Shown here piece by piece: positions 60,184 through 64,000 of a DNA stretch of 64,000 nt (the first letter of the stretch is position 1; every line of letters begins with the position of its first letter). The stretch lies in the NCBI GenBank assembly GCA_024235915.1, contig JACKLO010000011.1, forward strand, positions 62,001 to 126,000, given 5' to 3'. Made by a program: the position numbers and the translations under genes. The notes beneath the pieces are model-generated. The model was not told the origin of the DNA and searched no databases. It saw only the letters and a list, made by a program, of their open reading frames with translations. The stretch is from Burkholderiaceae bacterium. Its GTDB lineage: Bacteria; Pseudomonadota; Gammaproteobacteria; Burkholderiales; Burkholderiaceae_C.

Positions 60184-60648
60184 TCAGGTCAGGTCTGCGG
60201 TGGCGGCTTTGGCCCAGGCGGTGCGCTGCGCGGCCTCGTCGGTCTGCTTCTGGTCGCGGCGTTCCGCCTGGCGCTGCTGCACCGTCAGGCGTCGTTCGAT
60301 GAGCTTCTGCACGGCCGCCACGCGCTGTTCCTTCTGGCGCAGCACGTCGCGCGCACGTTGCACGCGCTGCGCCTGCTGGCGGCACTGCGCCTGCTGCTGG
60401 ACGATCGCCTGGTCCAGCCGCTGCGAGAAGCCGTGGTGGCACTGCAGCAGCGACGGTGCGGTCGGCTGCCGGAACTGCGCGGTCCAGCGGGCCTGGAACT
60501 GGCTGCGGTAGTCGCCGAGCTGGCCGGCCTGGGCCTCGTGCCTGGCGGCGGCGGCCTCGGCATCGCGCAAGGCCGAGGCGGCCGTGTCGCGCTCGGCCTC
60601 GGCATGCTCCAGCAAGGTGCGCAGTGACTGCAGGGAGGCAGGTGTCAT
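60184..60648 (-). CDS. fliJ: Flagellar export chaperone FliJ
   Basis: FliJ is a coiled-coil protein that links the export ATPase to the gate. The 154-residue protein is almost all helical, rich in Gln, Arg and Ala with heptad patterns (LLEHAEAERDTAASALRDAEAAAARHEAQ, RAARDVLRQKEQRVAAVQKLIERR in kind). It has no membrane part. It lies 11 bases after fliI and 13 before fliK, and its place alone would identify it. Confidence 0.9.
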   Translation of the reverse strand: MTPASLQSLRTLLEHAEAERDTAASALRDAEAAAARHEAQAGQLGDYRSQFQARWTAQFRQPTAPSLLQCHHGFSQRLDQAIVQQQAQCRQQAQRVQRARDVLRQKEQRVAAVQKLIERRLTVQQRQAERRDQKQTDEAAQRTAWAKAATADLT

Positions 60649-60659
60649 GGCTCAGCGGC

Positions 60660-62072
60660 TCATTCCTGGGGTGGCAGCAGCTTGGCCAGCTGTTTCAGGC
60701 TGGCAGGCAGCGTGGCGCGGTCGTGCATGTCCTGCTGCAGCAGGGAGGTCAAGGCCGGGTTGAGCTTGACGGCGAGGTCGAGCTCGGCGTCGTGTCCCGG
60801 GGTGTAGGCGCCGAGCTGGATCAGGTCGCGTGCCTTGTTGTATCGGGCCAGCATCTGGCGCGCCCGGCGGGCGGCAGCCACGTGCCCGCGGTCAGCCACC
60901 GAACCCATCACGCGGGAGATCGACTTCTCCACGTCGATGGCGGGGAAATGCCCCGATTCGGCCAGCTCGCGCGACAGCACGATGTGTCCGTCCAGGATGC
61001 CCCGCGCTGCGTCGGCGATCGGGTCCTGCGGATCGTCGCCTTCGGTCAAGACGGTGTAGAAAGCAGTGATGGACCCGTTGCCATGCAGGCCGTTGCCGCT
61101 GCGCTCCACCAGCGCCGGCAACTTGGCAAAGACACTGGGCGGGTAGCCCTTGGTGGCCGGGGGTTCGCCGATGGCCAGCGCGATTTCCCGTTGCGCCATC
61201 GCGTAGCGGGTCAGGCTGTCCATCAGCAGCAGCACATGGCGACCCTGGTCACGGAAATGTTCGGCAATGGCGGTGGCGTAGGTGGCACCTTGCAGGCGCA
61301 CCAGCGGTGGGGCGTCGGCCGGGGCTGCGACGACCACGCTGCGGGCGCGGCCTTCATCACCGAGGATGTCCTCGATGAACTCCTTGACTTCCCGCCCGCG
61401 CTCGCCGATCAGGCCGACGACGATGACGTCGGCCGCGGTGTAGCGCGCCATCATGCCCAGCAGCACCGACTTGCCCACACCGGTGCCGGCGAACAGGCCC
61501 AGGCGTTGACCACGGCCCACGGTGAGCAGGGCGTTGATGGCCCGCACGCCGGTGTCCAACGGCTGGCGCACCGGGTCACGGTCCATCGCGTTGATCGGGC
61601 GGCGCACCATCGGCAGTTCCGGCGCCGCGACCAGTGGCCCGCCACGGTCCATCGGCACGCCATGCGCATCGACCACGCGGCCGAGCAGGCCGTCGCCCAT
61701 CGGCAGGTGCAGCCCGCGGTCTTCGCTGCGGCGCCAGGGGTGGTTTTCCTGGCCGAATCGTGGCGGCAGGTTGGGGGCAGGGCGTGCCACCACGCGGGCT
61801 CCGCTGGCCAGTCCATGCACCTCGCCGGTGGGCATCAGGAAGGCGCGGTCGCCATTGAAACCCACCACTTCGGCCAGCACGGCGGGCTGGCCTTCGCTGG
61901 TGACCTCGCAGACCGACCCCACCGGCACCCGGACCCCGGCCGCTTCCAGCACCAGGCCGGTGACCCGGACCAATGAGCCTTCGGTCTCCAGGGGCTGCGG
62001 CAGCGACGCGAAGGTCTGCAGGTCGGACAGGAAGCGCTTCCAGCGCTCGGAACGTTCGGCCATCGGCGTCAT
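60660..62072 (-). CDS. fliI: Flagellum-specific ATPase FliI
   Basis: The 470-residue ATPase is related to the F1 beta subunit and forms a hexamer under the export gate. The P-loop GLFAGTGVGKSVLL is near residue 165-178, GLIGERGREVKEF follows, Walker B is LLLMDSLTRYA and the PSVFAKLPALVERSG stretch is typical. The ATG at 62072 overlaps the fliH stop codon as ATGA; a longer frame upstream is only a shadow of fliH. Confidence 0.96.
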   Translation of the reverse strand: MTPMAERSERWKRFLSDLQTFASLPQPLETEGSLVRVTGLVLEAAGVRVPVGSVCEVTSEGQPAVLAEVVGFNGDRAFLMPTGEVHGLASGARVVARPAPNLPPRFGQENHPWRRSEDRGLHLPMGDGLLGRVVDAHGVPMDRGGPLVAAPELPMVRRPINAMDRDPVRQPLDTGVRAINALLTVGRGQRLGLFAGTGVGKSVLLGMMARYTAADVIVVGLIGERGREVKEFIEDILGDEGRARSVVVAAPADAPPLVRLQGATYATAIAEHFRDQGRHVLLLMDSLTRYAMAQREIALAIGEPPATKGYPPSVFAKLPALVERSGNGLHGNGSITAFYTVLTEGDDPQDPIADAARGILDGHIVLSRELAESGHFPAIDVEKSISRVMGSVADRGHVAAARRARQMLARYNKARDLIQLGAYTPGHDAELDLAVKLNPALTSLLQQDMHDRATLPASLKQLAKLLPPQE

Positions 62073-62821
62073 GCGCCGGCCTCCCCATCGGCGGATTCGG
62101 TCCAGGCTTCGGCGCTGCCCAGCGCGCCGGCGGCCTGCGCCCAGCGCGACTCGACGCGGGCATCCACGGCACCGAGGTCGGATTCGATGCGGCATCCGCC
62201 GCGCAGGATCGCCGCCTCGGCCACCAGCCGGGCACCGCGCGCCTGCAGCAGTTCCGCGGCGCCCTCGGCCACCAGCGGCAGGTCCTGCGGGTGCACATGG
62301 ACCACGATCTGGCGGGCCGACAGCAGCACGGCGTTCACCGCCTCGCTGGCCACCCGGGCCACGAGCTCGGGCTGCACGGTCAACTCGTGGCGCAGCACCT
62401 GGCGGGCCAGGCGGACGGCCGTGGCGGTGACCGCCTCCGCCAGCTGGGCCTCGAGCTGGTCGAAGGCGCTGTCCATGCCCTGCACCAGCGCGCCCACCTG
62501 GGCCGTCGCCTGGGCAGCGAAACTCTGCTTGAAGCCTTCCAGGGCCACGAGGCCATCCCGGTAACCGTCTTCGTAGCCGGTCTGGCGCGCTGCGGCCAGT
62601 TCGGCCTGCAGGTCCATGGCGGGTTCCGGCGCCAGGGGTTCCTCGGCCTGCGGCTGCATGGCAGGGTGCGGTGTGGTGTTCTCGCCAAAGGAATCCGGTG
62701 CCCAGGCCGCGAAGCCCTGCAACTCCTCGCGCGGGATGAAGCGCGTATAGGCGTTGCCGGCCTTGCTGCCCGGGGGCGGCGGCACGTTGCGGATGCGGTG
62801 GCGGTCAGACGTATTCGTCAT
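62069..62821 (-). CDS. fliH: Flagellar assembly protein FliH
   Basis: FliH binds FliI and controls it. The 250-residue protein has a flexible N-terminus (AYTRFIPREELQGFAAWAP), a central helical region with the GxxxG-like pattern ARQTGYEDGYRDGLVALEGFKQSF, and a C-terminal domain like the V-ATPase stator (LARQVLRHELTVQPELVARVASEAVN, ILRGGCRIESDLGAVDARVESRWA). It overlaps fliG by 17 bases and fliI by 4. Confidence 0.94.
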   Translation of the reverse strand: MTNTSDRHRIRNVPPPPGSKAGNAYTRFIPREELQGFAAWAPDSFGENTTPHPAMQPQAEEPLAPEPAMDLQAELAAARQTGYEDGYRDGLVALEGFKQSFAAQATAQVGALVQGMDSAFDQLEAQLAEAVTATAVRLARQVLRHELTVQPELVARVASEAVNAVLLSARQIVVHVHPQDLPLVAEGAAELLQARGARLVAEAAILRGGCRIESDLGAVDARVESRWAQAAGALGSAEAWTESADGEAGA

Positions 62822-63818
62822 CGCCCCCGCCTCCCAGCACGATCTGGCCTTCGTCGGCCAGGCGGCGGACGATCTTCAGCATTTCCTTCTGCTCCGATTC
62901 GACCTCGGACAGCTTGACGGGACCGCGGGACTCGAGGTCCTCGCGCAGCGTCTCGGCGGCGCGGGTGGACATGTTCTTCAGGATCTTCTCCCGCAGTTCG
63001 GGTGTCGCACCCTTGAGGGCGATCACCAGCGATTCGGACTGCACTTCCTTCATCAGCGACTGGATGCCCTTGTCGTCCAGGTTGACCAGGTCGTCGAAGA
63101 CGAACATGTTGTCCATGATCTTCTGGGCCAGGTCGTTGTCGCTCTCGCGCACGAAGTCCAGCACCGAGGTCTCGATGGCACTGCCCAGCAGGTTCAGGAT
63201 TTCGGCCGCGGCCTTGACACCACCCAGGTTGGCCTTCTTCATGCGCTCGCCGCCGGCCAGGACCTTGCTCATCACCTCATTGAGGTCCTTCAGCGCCATC
63301 GGCTGGATGCCGTCCAGGGTGGCGATGCGCACCAGCACCTCGTTGCGCTGGCGCTCGGTCATCAGCTTGAGCACGTCGGCCGCCTGGTCGGATTCCAGGT
63401 GCACGACGATAGCGGCCACGATCTGCGGGTGCTCGTTGCGCAGCAGTTCCGCCACGCTCTGCGCATCCATCCACTTCAGGCTCTCGATGCCGGTGACATC
63501 ACTGCCCTGCAGGATGCGGTCGATCAGCAGGTTGGCCTTGTCGTCACCTAGGGCCTTGCGCAGCACGCTCTTGACGTACTCGTCGGTGTCGCTGACCAGC
63601 ATGTTCTGGTCCTGCGCCACCGCGTCGAACTTGTCCAGCACCTTGGAGAAGCGGTCGCGCGGCACCGACTTCATGCGCGCGATGGTTTCGCCCAGGCGCT
63701 GCACTTCCTTCGGGCCCAGGTGCTTGAAGACCTCGGCCGCTTCCTCTTCGCCCAGGGACATCAGCAGGATCGCTGCGTCCTCCAGGCCTTGTTCGTCCAT
63801 GTTGCTGGCGCTGGCCAT
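62805..63818 (-). CDS. fliG: Flagellar motor switch protein FliG
   Basis: The 337-residue protein sits between MS ring and C ring and meets the stators. The N-terminal domain has EDAAILLMSLGEEEAAEVFKHL, the middle carries the EHPQ motif in LRNEHPQIVAAIVVHLE, and the C-terminal torque domain (MFVFDDLVNLDDKGIQSLMKEV, REKILKNMSTRAAETLREDLES) includes the charged residues that face MotA. It lies 12 bases after the fliF stop. Confidence 0.96.
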   Translation of the reverse strand: MASASNMDEQGLEDAAILLMSLGEEEAAEVFKHLGPKEVQRLGETIARMKSVPRDRFSKVLDKFDAVAQDQNMLVSDTDEYVKSVLRKALGDDKANLLIDRILQGSDVTGIESLKWMDAQSVAELLRNEHPQIVAAIVVHLESDQAADVLKLMTERQRNEVLVRIATLDGIQPMALKDLNEVMSKVLAGGERMKKANLGGVKAAAEILNLLGSAIETSVLDFVRESDNDLAQKIMDNMFVFDDLVNLDDKGIQSLMKEVQSESLVIALKGATPELREKILKNMSTRAAETLREDLESRGPVKLSEVESEQKEMLKIVRRLADEGQIVLGGGGDDEYV

Positions 63819-63830
63819 GGCGTTCCCTCG

Positions 63831-64000
63831 TCAGGCAGAGGCCTCTGGACTGACCCAGCTGCGCATGATGTTGGCCACCGCGGCCGGGTTCTCCTTGGCC
63901 AGGCGTCGCGCCGCCTCGAGCTTGTCGTTCGTCACCGGTGCCTCCAGCTGGGGCACCTCGGGCTCGACCACGGGCAGGGTCTCCTCGTCGGCGACGACCG
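63831..64000 (-). CDS. fliF: MS-ring protein FliF, C-terminal end (partial)
   Basis: The minus-strand frame from the window edge to the stop codon at 63831-63833 encodes about 55 residues ending LAKENPAAVANIMRSWVSPEASA. This is the FliF tail that binds FliG (the NPxxVAxxxRxW pattern). The acidic stretch before it (DEETLPVVEPEVP) is also common in FliF. The rest of the gene lies beyond the right edge. It is too short to stand as an open frame by itself, but its place before fliG and the motif make it clear. Confidence 0.9.
   Translation of the reverse strand, partial: VVADEETLPVVEPEVPQLEAPVTNDKLEAARRLAKENPAAVANIMRSWVSPEASA

Overview
The window (about 70% G+C, close-packed genes, many GTG and ATGA-type overlapping starts) reads as chromosomal DNA of a flagellated betaproteobacterium of the order Burkholderiales. 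The evidence is gene order rather than any marker search: DUF3579-argD-argF, rpsT back to back with murJ, hda-HAD-pcnB-folK, rpsP-rimM-trmD-rplS, NUDIX-CobD/CbiB-like-rsgA-PCD-M48-orn, and a long fliF-to-fliR operon are all arrangements typical of that order. A relative of Rubrivivax, Leptothrix or Roseateles is my best guess, but that is inference. I saw no tRNA, rRNA, transposase, integrase, prophage or CRISPR array.

Layout. 0-8.1 kb: a plus-strand carbohydrate/sugar-acid operon (ABC importer, gluconokinase, IdnO-like reductase, cupin, FCD-type GntR regulator, DenD-like dehydrogenase, second SDR). 8.6-10.2 kb: an exported PQQ-type beta-propeller dehydrogenase. 10.2-20.2 kb: housekeeping (argF, argD, rpsT, murJ, SirB1-like, hda, HAD phosphatase, pcnB, folK, GNAT and a small membrane protein). 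20.2-27.4 kb: rpsP-rimM-trmD-rplS, NUDIX, CobD/CbiB-like, rsgA, PCD, M48 protease, orn. 27.4-32.1 kb: DUF2087, RhlE-like helicase, LrgB/CidA pair, FKBP, gluQ. 32.1-38.4 kb: LysR divergent from pirin and a WrbA-like flavoprotein, MFS exporter, DUF456 protein, a PDZ-like secreted protein, a short repeat pair, YdcF-like protein. 38.4-43.4 kb: msrA, a hybrid histidine kinase, pdxH, a MobA-like nucleotidyltransferase, ChaC. 43.4-50.3 kb: edd-eda, then gloA, thioredoxin/TPR, SDR and MBL genes facing an acyl-CoA dehydrogenase. 50.4-54.2 kb: tonB-exbB-exbD-exbD-TPR. 54.4-64 kb: flagellar genes fliR back to the 3' end of fliF, all on the minus strand.

How the genes fit together. IdnO and GntK at 3.9-5.1 kb would turn 5-keto-gluconate into 6-phosphogluconate, and Edd and Eda at 43.4-45.9 kb would split that into pyruvate and glyceraldehyde 3-phosphate, so a whole peripheral Entner-Doudoroff route is encoded in the window. 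The edd promoter is unusually clear: a 13-bp palindrome fills the space between a good -35 and -10. The tonB cluster supplies energy for outer-membrane uptake. The flagellar operon encodes the MS-ring end, switch, export ATPase complex, hook-length control and export gate in the usual order.

Most of the window is ordinary core genome. The points I would look at again are: a DEAD-box helicase whose reading frame runs 258 bases antisense into lrgB; a hybrid kinase whose ATP-binding N-box has lost both asparagines; a PDZ-like secreted protein without a visible catalytic domain beside a DUF456 membrane protein; the edd operator; the LysR dyad before pirin; two small tandem/direct repeats; and the incomplete erythronate-like pathway in the first operon. 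I did not find convincing evidence of a wholly new system.
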